From Arthrobacter sp. MAHUQ-56 (GTDB lineage Bacteria; Actinomycetota; Actinomycetes; Actinomycetales; Micrococcaceae): a stretch of 64,000 bases of DNA. The stretch covers positions 434,001-498,000 of the forward strand of contig NZ_JAIFZQ010000008.1 in assembly GCF_019710585.1 (NCBI RefSeq), given 5' to 3'. The notes beneath the pieces were generated by a model, which ran no database searches, was not told the DNA's origin, and saw only the letters and a program-made list of their open reading frames with translations. How positions within the stretch are numbered: position 1 is the first letter of the stretch; every line of letters begins with the position of its first letter. Shown here piece after piece: positions 17,509 to 26,334 of this stretch. Position numbers and translations under genes: made by a program.

Positions 17509-17792
17509 AAGCTCCTCTTTCCCTTGCTCGTTTCCGTGCTGGCGTGGATGCTTCCAAACCCTGCCCACGCAAACCCGTACCCATGTGAACAGGGACTATT
17601 CGGCGTTCCCTCTCCCGATGCTACTGCCCGGGCCCGTGGCGGAAGCAAGCATGCGGGGCGCGGCGTGGCCGCATGACCCGAATCCCCCAATTCCCCCAAT
17701 TGATGGATTCACGCACCTCCACGCGCTTTCCGGACGTATTCTTAGAAATAGGTTTTGCAGTAGGCCGAAGCGCTTTCGACCAAGGCTGGAAC

Positions 17793-18677
17793 ATGGCCGC
17801 TGAACCTTCGGGGCAGGTTGGCTGGGGACCGCTTCCAGTTCCACCGGAGCCGGTTTACGACAGCAAGGATGTCGAAACCTACCTCTGGGAAGTCGCTCAT
17901 GACTTCATGAGGGACATCAAGGGTGACCGCCGCAGCATCGGCTGGGCTGCCACCCTCTTCCGGCTTGGAAAAGCGCGCACGCTTGCGGCCAGCACTGAAC
18001 AGGCGCGCGAGGCGGACCGGGAACAGTGCTCCTTCGCCGACGGCCCGCTCATGGAGGCGCTGCGCAGCGGGGAGTTCGTGGTGGTCTCGGACCTCAGCCG
18101 CGACCGGCGGTGGCCCGGTTATGCCAGCGCAGCCGCCGGCCATGGCGTGCAGTCCCTGCTCGCGGTCCCCATCCTCAGCGAAGGCGCAACCAGCGCCGCC
18201 ATCACTCTCTACGCACCCGTGCCGCATGCCTTCAACAGCGACGACCTGCTGGCAAGCCAAAACTACGCGCGCCAGATGGCCCGGGCCCTGCGCGTCCTGG
18301 TCCGCGTGGCCCAACGCGCCGAAACGACGGCGGGCATCGCCGTCGTCCAAAGCTCCCTGGTCCTGGTGGACCTGGCGGTGCGCAGCCTGATGAATGAATA
18401 CGGACTCACCCGGGAGGGCGCGCTGCGGTTCCTGCAGACGCAGGCACTGCACCACGAGGTTGACCTCCGGGACGCGGCCTTGAACATTGTCGCCCCGGGC
18501 GGGTTGAACCCGGGCGGCGGGCAGCCTCCTGGGCCGGGGCAGGAAAAGTACGACGGCGTCACGGAGCTTCCGCGGCCGTCGGCGGCGGGGCGGGACCTTC
18601 CAACCGGAACGTCGCTCCGCAAGGACGGTGCGGCGGAGGCAGAACCCCCGCCCGCCGCGGAAGGGAGGACGGCATGA
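17793..18677 (+). CDS. GAF-ANTAR domain regulator
   Basis: A 294-residue protein with a GAF domain (~60-185, including SFADGPLMEALRSGEFVVVSDL and LAVPILSEG) and a C-terminal ANTAR-like three-helix region (~195-250, VVQSSLVLVDLAVRSLMNEYGLTREGALRFLQ). A Pro/Gly-rich tail of ~45 residues follows. ANTAR domains bind paired RNA hairpins and prevent transcription termination, here presumably in response to a GAF ligand. ATG 17793 follows AAGGCTGG. Its stop overlaps the next start as ATGA, tying it to the SGNH hydrolase. The RNA target is not visible. Confidence 0.8.
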   Translation: MAAEPSGQVGWGPLPVPPEPVYDSKDVETYLWEVAHDFMRDIKGDRRSIGWAATLFRLGKARTLAASTEQAREADREQCSFADGPLMEALRSGEFVVVSDLSRDRRWPGYASAAAGHGVQSLLAVPILSEGATSAAITLYAPVPHAFNSDDLLASQNYARQMARALRVLVRVAQRAETTAGIAVVQSSLVLVDLAVRSLMNEYGLTREGALRFLQTQALHHEVDLRDAALNIVAPGGLNPGGGQPPGPGQEKYDGVTELPRPSAAGRDLPTGTSLRKDGAAEAEPPPAAEGRTA

Positions 18678-19606
18678 CCATCGAGAAACAGGACTTGCGG
18701 GCCGGCGCGGACGCGCCCGGCCACCCCTGGCACCGGTTCGTTGCATTGGGGGACTCCTACACGGAAGGGGTGGGCGACCCTGAGCCGCGGAGCCTTGGCG
18801 GCCTTCGCGGCTGGGCTGACCGGGTGGCCGAGGAACTGACCGCCGGGCAGGCGGATTTCGCGTACGCCAACCTGGCCATTCGCGGCCTGCTGCTGCGGCA
18901 GATCCTTGACGGGCAGCTGGCCGCGGCGCTGGCACTGAAGCCGGACCTGGTGGCCATGGCGGCCGGCGGCAACGACATCATCTTCCGGCACGGCGACCCC
19001 GACAAGCTTGCGGAAAAACTGGACCAGGCAATTGGCGCCCTTGCAGCCACGGGGGCCACCGTGCTCCTGTTCGCGGGCCCGGACTGGGGCAACACGCCGG
19101 TCTTCAGCACCATCCGCGGACGTGTGGCCATCTACAACGAGCACCTGCATACGATCGGGGCACGGCACCACGCCGTCATGGTGGACCTGTGGTGCCTGCC
19201 CGAACTCCAGCACGCGCGCATGTGGGACCCGGACCGGCTGCACCTGTCCCCGCTGGGCCACCACGCCGTGGCCGTGGCAACCCTCAACGCGTTGGGCGTG
19301 CCGCACACGCTCGAGCCGCTGCAGCCGCGGCCACTTCCCGCGCAGGGGTGGAAGCACGCCAGGGCCGAAGACCTGGTGTGGGTGCGGCACTACTTCGTCC
19401 CCTGGGTCCTGAAACAGCTGCGCCCGCACCCGGCAGCGGTTTCGCTGGCGGCAAAGCGGCCGCAGCCCGGACCGGTGTTCGGACTGGGCCGCCCGGGCCC
19501 CTTCCCGGCCGCGCACCCGGCCCTGGCTCCAGCCACCGTAAAGACGGGCACCCAGGGGGCCGGTACAGCTCGAGGCAGGGGCGCGGTGATGGGCGACGTC
19601 GCCTGA
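18674..19606 (+). CDS. SGNH/GDSL-type hydrolase
   Basis: The 310-residue protein has the block I motif ALGDSYTEG (catalytic Ser), block III AAGGNDII, and block V DPDRLHLSPLGH (catalytic Asp/His). No signal peptide is seen, so it is probably a cytoplasmic esterase or lipase. Its last ~60 residues are Pro/Ala-rich and probably disordered. It overlaps the GAF-ANTAR gene by four bases (ATGA) and is convergent with the permease at 19614, leaving 7 bases between stops. Substrate is unknown. Confidence 0.87.
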   Translation: MTIEKQDLRAGADAPGHPWHRFVALGDSYTEGVGDPEPRSLGGLRGWADRVAEELTAGQADFAYANLAIRGLLLRQILDGQLAAALALKPDLVAMAAGGNDIIFRHGDPDKLAEKLDQAIGALAATGATVLLFAGPDWGNTPVFSTIRGRVAIYNEHLHTIGARHHAVMVDLWCLPELQHARMWDPDRLHLSPLGHHAVAVATLNALGVPHTLEPLQPRPLPAQGWKHARAEDLVWVRHYFVPWVLKQLRPHPAAVSLAAKRPQPGPVFGLGRPGPFPAAHPALAPATVKTGTQGAGTARGRGAVMGDVA

Positions 19607-19613
19607 GCGGGGC

Positions 19614-20966
19614 TCAGCGCTTCTTCGGAGCCCGCTTGGCGGCGGCGTTCATCGCTGCCTTCACGGCCGGCGGCAGCCCGGACTGCTCGGTTTCCGGCTC
19701 GGCCACGCTGCCGCGCGCCTTCGCGATGGCGCGCATCCCGTGGTAGACCACCAGGGCTGCTGCGGATCCGAGGGCGATGCCGTTGAACTTGAGGTCGCCA
19801 ACGGTCCAGGTGTAGTCCGCAATGCCGATCACCAGGGCCACCGCGGCGGTAGTCAGGTTCACCGGGTTGGAGAAGTTCACCTTGTTCTGCACCCAGATCT
19901 TCACGCCCAGCACGCCGATCATGCCGTACAGCATGGTGGCTGCGCCGCCCAGCACGCCCGGCGGGACCGTGGCGATCAGTTCGCCGAATTTCGGCGAGAA
20001 GCTCAGCAGGATGGCGAAGATGCCTGCCACCCAATAGGCCGCCGTCGAATAGACCTTCGTGGCCGCCATGACGCCGATGTTCTCGGCGTAGGTGGTGGTG
20101 CCGGACCCGCCGCCGAAGCCCGCCAGGACCGTGGCGGCGCCGTCGGCCATCAGCGCACGTCCGGAGACGCCGTCGAGATTCTGCCCGGTCATGGCGGCAA
20201 CGGACTTGACGTGGCCGATGTTCTCGGCCACCAGCACCAGGACCACGGGCACGAAGAGGCCCAGGACGCCGATGTGGAACTCGGGGGTTTGGAAGTGCGG
20301 CAGGCCCACCCAGGCAGCGGCGTCCATCTTGTCGAACTTCACCTCACCGCGGAGCATGGCCACCAGGTATCCCACCACCACGCCCACCAGGATGCTGAGC
20401 CGGCCCAGGATCCCGCGGAACAGGACGCTGACCAGGATGATGGTTGCCAGGGTGACGACGGCGGTGACCGGCGCGGCGTCGAAGTTCTGCTTGGCTGCCG
20501 GGGCAAGGTTAAGGCCGATCAGCGCCACGATGGCGCCGGTGACGATGGGCGGCATGAGCCGGTTGATCCACTCGGCGCCGAACTTCTGCACGATGGCGCC
20601 CACCAGCGCCAGGACCACGCCGGCCAGCACCACCCCGCCGAGCGCTCCGGGGACTCCGAACTGCTGCTGTGAGGCCATGATGGGCGCGATGAACGCAAAG
20701 CTCGAGCCCAGGTAGCTGGGGATCCGGCCCTTGGTGATCACCAGGAAGAGCAGGGTTCCGATGCCGGAGAAGAACAGCGTGGTGGCCGGGGGCATGCCGG
20801 TGATGATGGGAACGAGGAACGTCGCGCCGAACATCGCCACCACGTGCTGCATGCCCACGCCGATGGTGAGCGGCCAGACCAGCCGCTCGTCCGGTGCCAC
20901 GACGCCGCCCGGCTTGATGGATTTACCGGTGCCGTGCAGCTTCCATTTGATTCCGAGCATGCTCAT
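19614..20966 (-). CDS. NCS2 family uracil/xanthine permease
   Basis: This 450-residue membrane protein has about 12-14 hydrophobic segments and the NCS2 signature region GGSGTTTYAENIGVMAATKVYS-like at ~280-300 (key residues GTTTYAENIG). The AENIGH motif in TM8 is typical of uracil-type members. It should import uracil, or possibly xanthine, with protons across the cytoplasmic membrane. The C-terminus is a basic Ala/Lys tail. ATG 20966 has GAAAGG 12 bases upstream. It is divergent from the RutE-like reductase, which suggests a role in pyrimidine use. Confidence 0.88.
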   Translation of the reverse strand: MSMLGIKWKLHGTGKSIKPGGVVAPDERLVWPLTIGVGMQHVVAMFGATFLVPIITGMPPATTLFFSGIGTLLFLVITKGRIPSYLGSSFAFIAPIMASQQQFGVPGALGGVVLAGVVLALVGAIVQKFGAEWINRLMPPIVTGAIVALIGLNLAPAAKQNFDAAPVTAVVTLATIILVSVLFRGILGRLSILVGVVVGYLVAMLRGEVKFDKMDAAAWVGLPHFQTPEFHIGVLGLFVPVVLVLVAENIGHVKSVAAMTGQNLDGVSGRALMADGAATVLAGFGGGSGTTTYAENIGVMAATKVYSTAAYWVAGIFAILLSFSPKFGELIATVPPGVLGGAATMLYGMIGVLGVKIWVQNKVNFSNPVNLTTAAVALVIGIADYTWTVGDLKFNGIALGSAAALVVYHGMRAIAKARGSVAEPETEQSGLPPAVKAAMNAAAKRAPKKR

Positions 20967-21100
20967 GGGAAGGAATGCCTTTCAGGGGGTGCCTCGAGGG
21001 GGCGAAGATCAACTCGCTCCAGAATACTCCCCGGCCTCCCGGCCCGATCCTCTGTGGCCAAGGTCACCGGCCGTCACGGGAAGAGGGTCGAAGCGCTTGA

Positions 21101-21110
21101 AGTTGCAACT
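21101..21110. promoter_or_regulatory. Perfect palindrome AGTTGCAACT, candidate operator
   Basis: The ten-base palindrome lies 57 bases before the RutE-like start, inside CTTGAAGTTGCAACTATGG, in the region shared with the divergent permease. MarR- or LysR-type regulators use sites of this size; the regulator is not identified. Confidence 0.4.
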
Positions 21111-21166
21111 ATGGAAAGCAACGAGGCCACCCCCGGAAGGCGGGGCGGCGCAGCGAAAGGTACGCA

Positions 21167-21772
21167 ATGACCATTGCCCATGAAGAAGCGGTTATCGATT
21201 CGGCAGCCGTCGACGCCATCTTTGCCCAGGCCCGCACCGCCAACTCCTTCACCGGAGAAGTGACCGAGGAGCAGGCCCAGGCGATCTACGAACTCACCAA
21301 GTTCGGTCCCACAGCTTTCAACTCCCAGCCGCTGCGCGTCACCTACGTCCGTTCCGACGAGGCCCGCGCCACCCTGGTGGACGCCCTGTCCAAGGGAAAC
21401 CGCGCCAAGACCGCCTCCGCGCCGCTCGTGGCCATCCTTAGCTACGACACCGACTGGGCAGGCAAGTGGGACAACTTCCTCCCCGGCTACAACGCCCCCA
21501 AAGCCATGTACGACGCCGACCCTGGACTGGCCGCCGCCACCGGCAACAACAACGCGCACCTGCAGGCCGGGTACTTCATCCTCGCCGTCCGCTCGCTCGG
21601 TTTCGCAGCCGGCCCCATGACCGGCGCGGACTTCAACGCGATCGACGCCGCCTTCTTCCCCGCCGGCGACCAGAAGAGCTTCCTGGTGGTCAATATCGGC
21701 CAGCCCGGTGAGGACGCCTGGGGCGAGGCAAAGCCGAAGTTCTCCTACAGCGAGGCCGTCCGTACCGTCTAA
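21167..21772 (+). CDS. Malonic semialdehyde reductase (RutE/HadB-like nitroreductase family)
   Basis: A 201-residue flavoprotein of the nitroreductase fold with the family blocks GPTAFNSQPLRVTYV, SKGNRAKTASAP, NNAHLQAGYFILAVRSLGFAAGPM (split here: NNAHLQAGYF, LGFAAGPMTG) and PKFSYSEAV. RutE-type enzymes reduce malonic semialdehyde, a product of uracil breakdown, to 3-hydroxypropionate. GAAAGG lies 8 bases before ATG 21167. A 19-codon reading frame (21112-21170) ends by overlapping this start as ATGA. The divergent uracil-type permease supports a link to pyrimidines, but no other rut gene is present. Confidence 0.85.
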   Translation: MTIAHEEAVIDSAAVDAIFAQARTANSFTGEVTEEQAQAIYELTKFGPTAFNSQPLRVTYVRSDEARATLVDALSKGNRAKTASAPLVAILSYDTDWAGKWDNFLPGYNAPKAMYDADPGLAAATGNNNAHLQAGYFILAVRSLGFAAGPMTGADFNAIDAAFFPAGDQKSFLVVNIGQPGEDAWGEAKPKFSYSEAVRTV

Positions 21773-21782
21773 CCCCCTCCCG

Positions 21783-21843
21783 GATGCTCTATCACTTATG
21801 GTCCCTAACCAGCCCGTTTAAGGACCATAAGTGATAGAGCATC
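21783..21843. repeat. Inverted-repeat element, family 1, copy A
   Basis: Arms of 22 bases (21783-21804 and 21822-21843) are perfectly complementary, with a 17-base loop. The arm begins GATGCTCTATCACTTATGG. It lies between the RutE-like gene and the 2H phosphoesterase. A second copy is at 22391-22451. Confidence 0.9.
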
Positions 21844-21870
21844 TGTGGTTAAGGGGGGAGGTGGGAGACT

Positions 21871-22383
21871 GTGGCTATGCCCTTGCGGAACCTGATTTTC
21901 GTGGCGTTCGTCGAGCCGGTGGCTGGCGGCCAGGTGTTTCCGCGCTCGGACTGGCCGCTGCACATCACCCTGGTGAGGTTCGACGTCGGCGCGCCGGCAG
22001 GTGCCGACCCCGCCGTATCTGTGGGGGCGCTGGCCGAGGCGCCGGCCAGGGCTGCTCTCGGGGCGGGCCTCAGGGTAGGGGAGGACGCGGCCTTCGGGCG
22101 GAACGGCTCGGTGCCCGTCAGCCTGGTGGATCCGCACCCGGCCCTGCAGTCGCTGCATGAGGAGCTGGTGCAGGTGGTGGCGGGCGTGGGCGGCAGGATC
22201 CTGACCCCGCGCCATACCCTGTCCGGCTACCGCCCCCATGTCTCCCACCATGGCGCCCCGGGAGCCGGCTTGAAGCGCCTGAACCAGGGCGACGCCGTCG
22301 TGCTTGAGCGCATCGCCCTGGTGGATATGGCTCCCGGCGGCGACCACACCATCAGGCGCGTCCTGCGGCTCTGGTCCCGTTAA
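21871..22383 (+). CDS. 2'-5' RNA ligase / 2H phosphoesterase superfamily protein
   Basis: The 170-residue protein has two H-x-T/S motifs spaced as in 2H phosphoesterases: HITLV near residue 31 and HVSHH near 122 (YRPHVSHH). This fold hydrolyses or ligates 2'-5' or cyclic phosphates in RNA or nucleotides; the true substrate is unknown. GTG 21871 follows GGGGGGAGGTGGGAG; ATG 21877 is an alternative. It is a single gene enclosed by two copies of a long inverted repeat (21783-21843 and 22391-22451), which is its most striking feature. Confidence 0.82.
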   Translation: MAMPLRNLIFVAFVEPVAGGQVFPRSDWPLHITLVRFDVGAPAGADPAVSVGALAEAPARAALGAGLRVGEDAAFGRNGSVPVSLVDPHPALQSLHEELVQVVAGVGGRILTPRHTLSGYRPHVSHHGAPGAGLKRLNQGDAVVLERIALVDMAPGGDHTIRRVLRLWSR

Positions 22384-22390
22384 AAACACA

Positions 22391-22451
22391 GATGCTCTAT
22401 CACTTTTGGTCCTTAACCAGCCCGGTTAGGGACCAAAAGTGATAGAGCATC
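22391..22451. repeat. Inverted-repeat element, family 1, copy B
   Basis: Arms 22391-22412 and 22430-22451 are perfectly complementary over 22 bases and extend to 28 with one mismatch, leaving a short loop around AGCCC. Compared with copy A, one A-T pair is replaced by T-A on both arms, keeping the stem intact. It lies between the convergent ends of the 2H gene and pgm and may also stop transcription. Confidence 0.9.
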
Positions 22452-22461
22452 CGGCGGTTTT

Positions 22462-24126
22462 CTAGGCGATGACGCTGTCCACGAGGGCCTTGGCCTCGGC
22501 CTGTACCTGCTTCAGGTGCTCCTCGCCCTTGAAGGACTCGGCGTAGATCTTGTACACGTCCTCGGTACCGGACGGCCGGGCCGCGAACCAGGCGTTCTCG
22601 GTGACGACCTTGAGGCCTCCGATGGACGCGCCATTGCCCGGTGCCTCGGTGAGCTTGGCGGTGATCGCCTCGCCCGCCAGTTCGGTGGCAGTGACGTCCG
22701 CAGCGGAGAGCTTGCCCAGCTTGGCCTTCTGCTCACGCGTGGCGGCGGCGTCGATCCTGGCGTAGACGGGGGCGCCGAACTGGTCCGTCAGTCCCTTGTA
22801 CAGCTGCGACGGCGACTTGCCGGTGACGGCGGTGATTTCGGAGGCCAGGAGGGCCAGCAGGATGCCGTCCTTGTCCGTGGTCCAGACGCTGCCGTCGCGC
22901 TTGTTGAAGGAGGCACCGGCGGATTCCTCGCCGCCAAACGCCCCCTCGCCGGAGAGCAGGCCGGGCACGAACCACTTGAAGCCCACGGGAACCTCCACGA
23001 GCTTGCGGCCCAGGCTTTCGGCCACGCGGTCGATGATCGAGGAGGACACCAGGGTCTTGCCCACCACAGAGTTGGGGTTCCAGCCGCTGCGGTTCCGGTA
23101 CAGATAGTCGATGGCGACGGCGAGGTAATGGTTCGGGTTCATCAGCCCGCCGTCGGGGGTCACGATGCCGTGGCGGTCCGCGTCCGCGTCATTGCCGGTG
23201 GCGACGTCGAAGGCCGGCTGGCCGGAGGCTGCCGCGTCTGACATCCGCTGGATCAGCGACGCCATCGCGGACGGCGAGGAGCAGTCCATCCGGATCTTCT
23301 CGTCCCAGTCCAGGGTCATGAAGGCCCACTGCGGGTCCACCGTGGGGTTCACCACGGTGAGGTCGAGGTGGTGTCGCTCAGCGATCTCGCCCCAGTAGTC
23401 CACCGAGGCGCCGCCCATGGGGTCGGCACCGATCCGCACCCCGGCGTTGCGGATGGCGTCCAGATCCAGGACGGACGGGAGGTCGTCCACGTAGCTGCTG
23501 AGGAAGTCGAACTTGCCCGTGGTGTCCGCGGCCTGGGCATCGGCGAGCGGGATCCGCTTGACGCCGCGCAGCCCGTTTTCGAGCAGTTCGTTGGCGCGGT
23601 TGGCGATCCAGCCCGTGGCGTCGGAATCTGCCGGGCCGCCGTGCGGGGGGTTGTACTTGAAGCCGCCGTCGGCCGGCGGGTTGTGGCTGGGCGTGACCAC
23701 GATGCCGTCAGCCTGCGGGGCGCCGGGGGCAGCGTTCCGGTTGTAGGTGAGGATCGCGTGGCTTAGAGCCGGAGTGGGGGTGTAGCCGTGGCGCGCGTCG
23801 ACGAGGACCTGGACGCCGTTGGCGGCCAGCACCTCCAGGGCCGAGTTCTGTGCCGGCTCACTCAGGGCGTGCGTGTCCTTGGCCAGGAAGAGGGGACCGG
23901 TGACACCCTGTGCCGCCCGGTATTCCACGATCGCCTGGGTGATGGCCACGATGTGCAACTCGTTAAAGGACGCCTTGAGGCTGGAGCCCCGGTGCCCGGA
24001 GGTGCCGAACACCACGCGCTGGCCGGGATCGGCCAGGTCCGGTGAGATGTCGTAGTACGCGTCAAGGAGCGCAGTGATGTCAACAAGGTCCTGGGGTTGG
24101 GCAACTGTACCCGCGCGGCTAGCCAT
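22462..24126 (-). CDS. pgm: Phosphoglucomutase (alpha-D-glucose phosphate-specific)
   Basis: The 554-residue enzyme interconverts glucose-1-phosphate and glucose-6-phosphate. It has the N-terminal FGTSGHRGS, the phosphoserine loop [18 protein letters not shown], the magnesium site [10 protein letters not shown], the sugar loop [11 protein letters not shown] and the phosphate-binding [11 protein letters not shown]. Length and motif order are normal for the Pgm branch used by glycogen and trehalose pathways. ATG 24126 is preferred ([15 protein letters not shown]); the frame extends upstream without a ribosome site. It is monocistronic, and an inverted repeat lies just past its stop. Confidence 0.94.
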   Translation of the reverse strand: MASRAGTVAQPQDLVDITALLDAYYDISPDLADPGQRVVFGTSGHRGSSLKASFNELHIVAITQAIVEYRAAQGVTGPLFLAKDTHALSEPAQNSALEVLAANGVQVLVDARHGYTPTPALSHAILTYNRNAAPGAPQADGIVVTPSHNPPADGGFKYNPPHGGPADSDATGWIANRANELLENGLRGVKRIPLADAQAADTTGKFDFLSSYVDDLPSVLDLDAIRNAGVRIGADPMGGASVDYWGEIAERHHLDLTVVNPTVDPQWAFMTLDWDEKIRMDCSSPSAMASLIQRMSDAAASGQPAFDVATGNDADADRHGIVTPDGGLMNPNHYLAVAIDYLYRNRSGWNPNSVVGKTLVSSSIIDRVAESLGRKLVEVPVGFKWFVPGLLSGEGAFGGEESAGASFNKRDGSVWTTDKDGILLALLASEITAVTGKSPSQLYKGLTDQFGAPVYARIDAAATREQKAKLGKLSAADVTATELAGEAITAKLTEAPGNGASIGGLKVVTENAWFAARPSGTEDVYKIYAESFKGEEHLKQVQAEAKALVDSVIA

Positions 24127-24366
24127 GGCTACAGCATGCCAGAAGCTGGCAGGAGTCAAAACGACGCGCCCAGAATCCGGACCCTGTGACATGCCATGAC
24201 GTTCGCCAAACAAGTAGTCCACCTGAGTACAGGGCCCGGAAAGTACTTATATACCCGGCCCCCGGCGCGCTGCATACTTTCAAGAAAATCCGGGAAAACC
24301 ACTGAAGCAACGGACGACGGCGGCCAGCCGCCGCCGTCCCGTCCGGCAGGGAAGCGGGGACGTCCG

Positions 24367-25341
24367 ATGGGGGCAGGAGACGGGGCAGCGGAGCAGTCCA
24401 GGCTGGCTGCTGAGAGGGTTGCCAGGCTTAAGCGGCAGCTGGACCAGGCCGAGCGGACCACGAAGGCGTGGGACGCCGGAGCCGTGGGCGAGCGGGTGGT
24501 GGCCGACAAGCTCAGCGAACTGGTCCCGCGCGGCTGGTATGTGCTGCACGATGTCCACTGGCCGGGACGGCCCAAGGCGAGCCTGGACCACGTCCTGGTG
24601 GGCCCCGGCGGCGTCGTGGTGGTGGATTCAAAGAACTGGACCGGCGAGGTGCGGGTGGCATCCGGGGTGCTGTGGCAAGGGCGCTATGCACGGACCCAGG
24701 CTGTGGAAGGTGCGCTGGCGCAGTGCGCAGCGGTGGCATCAGTCCTGATGCCGCCGCATCGCCGGCTGGTGCGGCCGCTGATCTGCATGGCAGCGCAGCC
24801 TGATCTCTTCGGGATCACCAGTTCCGATGTTGCGGTGGCCGGTTCCCAGCGCCTGGTGGGAGCCATCGAAGCCCTGCCTCCCGTGCTGGACCAGCAGGCC
24901 GTGGTGGGAGTTTACGAGCACCTGGGCCAGCAGCTCACCCATGAACAGGAACCCGGCATCACGGCCCTGCGCAACGTGCGGCCCGGAACCGTGGTCCGGC
25001 CGGCAGGAGCCCTGCCGCCCGGCGGGCCCCGCCCGGACGCGTCGGGCGGGCCGGCCGCGGGAGTGGAAAGGGCCGGGAAACTGGACAGGAGCCGGAACGG
25101 CAGTGCCTCCCGGCATCCTGCTGGGCGTGCCCTGCCCAAAGCGGGGCAACCGGCCGGACCAGGAGCACGTGCAGGCTTGGCAGCTCCAGGAGCGGGGACG
25201 GCCGGATCAGGGCGGCCAGTATCAGGGGGCGGGCGCAGCATGAAGGCGCACCAGCACGGCGGCACCAGCGGCGGCAGGCTCGCGCTGCTGGCGGCATTCG
25301 TCATTTTTGCCGTGTATATCCTGCCCTACTTGGGCCGCTAG
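24367..25341 (+). CDS. NERD domain protein with C-terminal membrane anchor
   Basis: The 324-residue product starts with a coiled, charged stretch. A nuclease-related domain (~40-145) follows: GAVGERVVADKL, the acidic DHVLVGPGGVVVVDSKNW (key residues D, D, K) and a following basic patch. Then come ~90 Pro/Gly/Ala-rich residues and one C-terminal transmembrane helix (LALLAAFVIFAVYIL). NERD domains are thought to process nucleic acid; activity here is untested. ATG 24367 is the first Met before the domain, with only GGGGAC upstream, so the start is moderately certain. Its 3' end overlaps the convergent lysG gene by 41 bases. Confidence 0.8.
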   Translation: MGAGDGAAEQSRLAAERVARLKRQLDQAERTTKAWDAGAVGERVVADKLSELVPRGWYVLHDVHWPGRPKASLDHVLVGPGGVVVVDSKNWTGEVRVASGVLWQGRYARTQAVEGALAQCAAVASVLMPPHRRLVRPLICMAAQPDLFGITSSDVAVAGSQRLVGAIEALPPVLDQQAVVGVYEHLGQQLTHEQEPGITALRNVRPGTVVRPAGALPPGGPRPDASGGPAAGVERAGKLDRSRNGSASRHPAGRALPKAGQPAGPGARAGLAAPGAGTAGSGRPVSGGGRSMKAHQHGGTSGGRLALLAAFVIFAVYILPYLGR

Positions 25342-26263
25342 TTCCGCGCGCAGGTCCTGCCGGGGCCGGCTCGCCGGCGTTCCCTTTCGGCTGCCGGAGC
25401 TGCTCTTTCGCGGCGCTGTGGACTGCAGCGGATACCCGGTTGAGCCGTTCCGAATCCAACGTCCACGCCTGCCAGTACAGGGGGACGTCCTCGCAGGCGG
25501 CGTCCTCAAGCCGGACCAGGCCGTTCCCGAGCTCCAGCTTCCCGGCCAGTTGGAGCTCGGGGAGCATTCCCCAGCCCAGGCCCGCCGTGACGGCGGCGAG
25601 GAAGCCTTCCGAGGATGGGACGGTATGCGTCGGAGGGGACTGTGCCACGCCTTTGGAACCGAGCAACTGCCGCTGCAGGTTGTCCTTCGCGTTGAACTTC
25701 AGGACCGGCATGGCAGCCCAGTCGATGACGCCGGAGGCCGAGTAGCGCCGGACGAGTTCAGGGGTTGCCACCGGCAGGTACCTCATGTGGCCCAGCAGTT
25801 CCACCCGGCATCCGCTGACCGGGATGGGGTCGGAGGTGACCGCACCCATCACGGTTCCCTCGCGCAGAAGCTGGCTGCTGTAGCCCTGATCTTCCACGTG
25901 GAGGTCAAGGACGGCATCCTCCCAGCCCGCGGCCTGGTGCAGGACCGGGACGAACCAGGTGGCCAGCGAATCGGCGTTGATGGCCAGCGGCAGGTGGGCG
26001 CGCGCAGGGGAGACGGCTCCAAGGGCCGCCGACGTTTCCGCCTCCAGCAGCTGCACCTGCCGGGCCATCCGCAGCAGCAGGGACCCGGCGTCGGTGGCTG
26101 TGCACGGCAGGCGGCGGCGCACCAGCACCTGGCCCACTGAGGCTTCCAGGGCCTTGATCCGCTGGCTCACGGCCGACGGCGTGACCCGAAGCAGGTCCGC
26201 CGCCGCCTCGAAGGTACCTTCATCGATGACCGCGGTGAGGGCTTTCAGGTGCTCGAGGTTCAT
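25301..26263 (-). CDS. lysG: LysR-type regulator of lysine/arginine export (LysG/ArgP)
   Basis: A 320-residue LysR-family regulator with an N-terminal helix-turn-helix (FEAAADLLRVTPSAVSQRIKALE, key VTPSAVSQR) and a co-inducer domain typical of LysG/ArgP. These activators sense intracellular lysine, arginine or histidine and switch on the exporter. The divergent lysE-type gene begins 71 bases away, the classical arrangement. The C-terminal ~25 residues are Pro/Gly-rich and run 41 bases into the NERD gene on the other strand. Confidence 0.92.
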   Translation of the reverse strand: MNLEHLKALTAVIDEGTFEAAADLLRVTPSAVSQRIKALEASVGQVLVRRRLPCTATDAGSLLLRMARQVQLLEAETSAALGAVSPARAHLPLAINADSLATWFVPVLHQAAGWEDAVLDLHVEDQGYSSQLLREGTVMGAVTSDPIPVSGCRVELLGHMRYLPVATPELVRRYSASGVIDWAAMPVLKFNAKDNLQRQLLGSKGVAQSPPTHTVPSSEGFLAAVTAGLGWGMLPELQLAGKLELGNGLVRLEDAACEDVPLYWQAWTLDSERLNRVSAAVHSAAKEQLRQPKGNAGEPAPAGPARGTSGPSRAGYTRQK

Positions 26264-26334
26264 GAAGGCATTCTAATGAACCTGAAGAATCCTTTACTTG
26301 CCTTATGGCAGCCGCGCTACCTAACGTCGATGGA

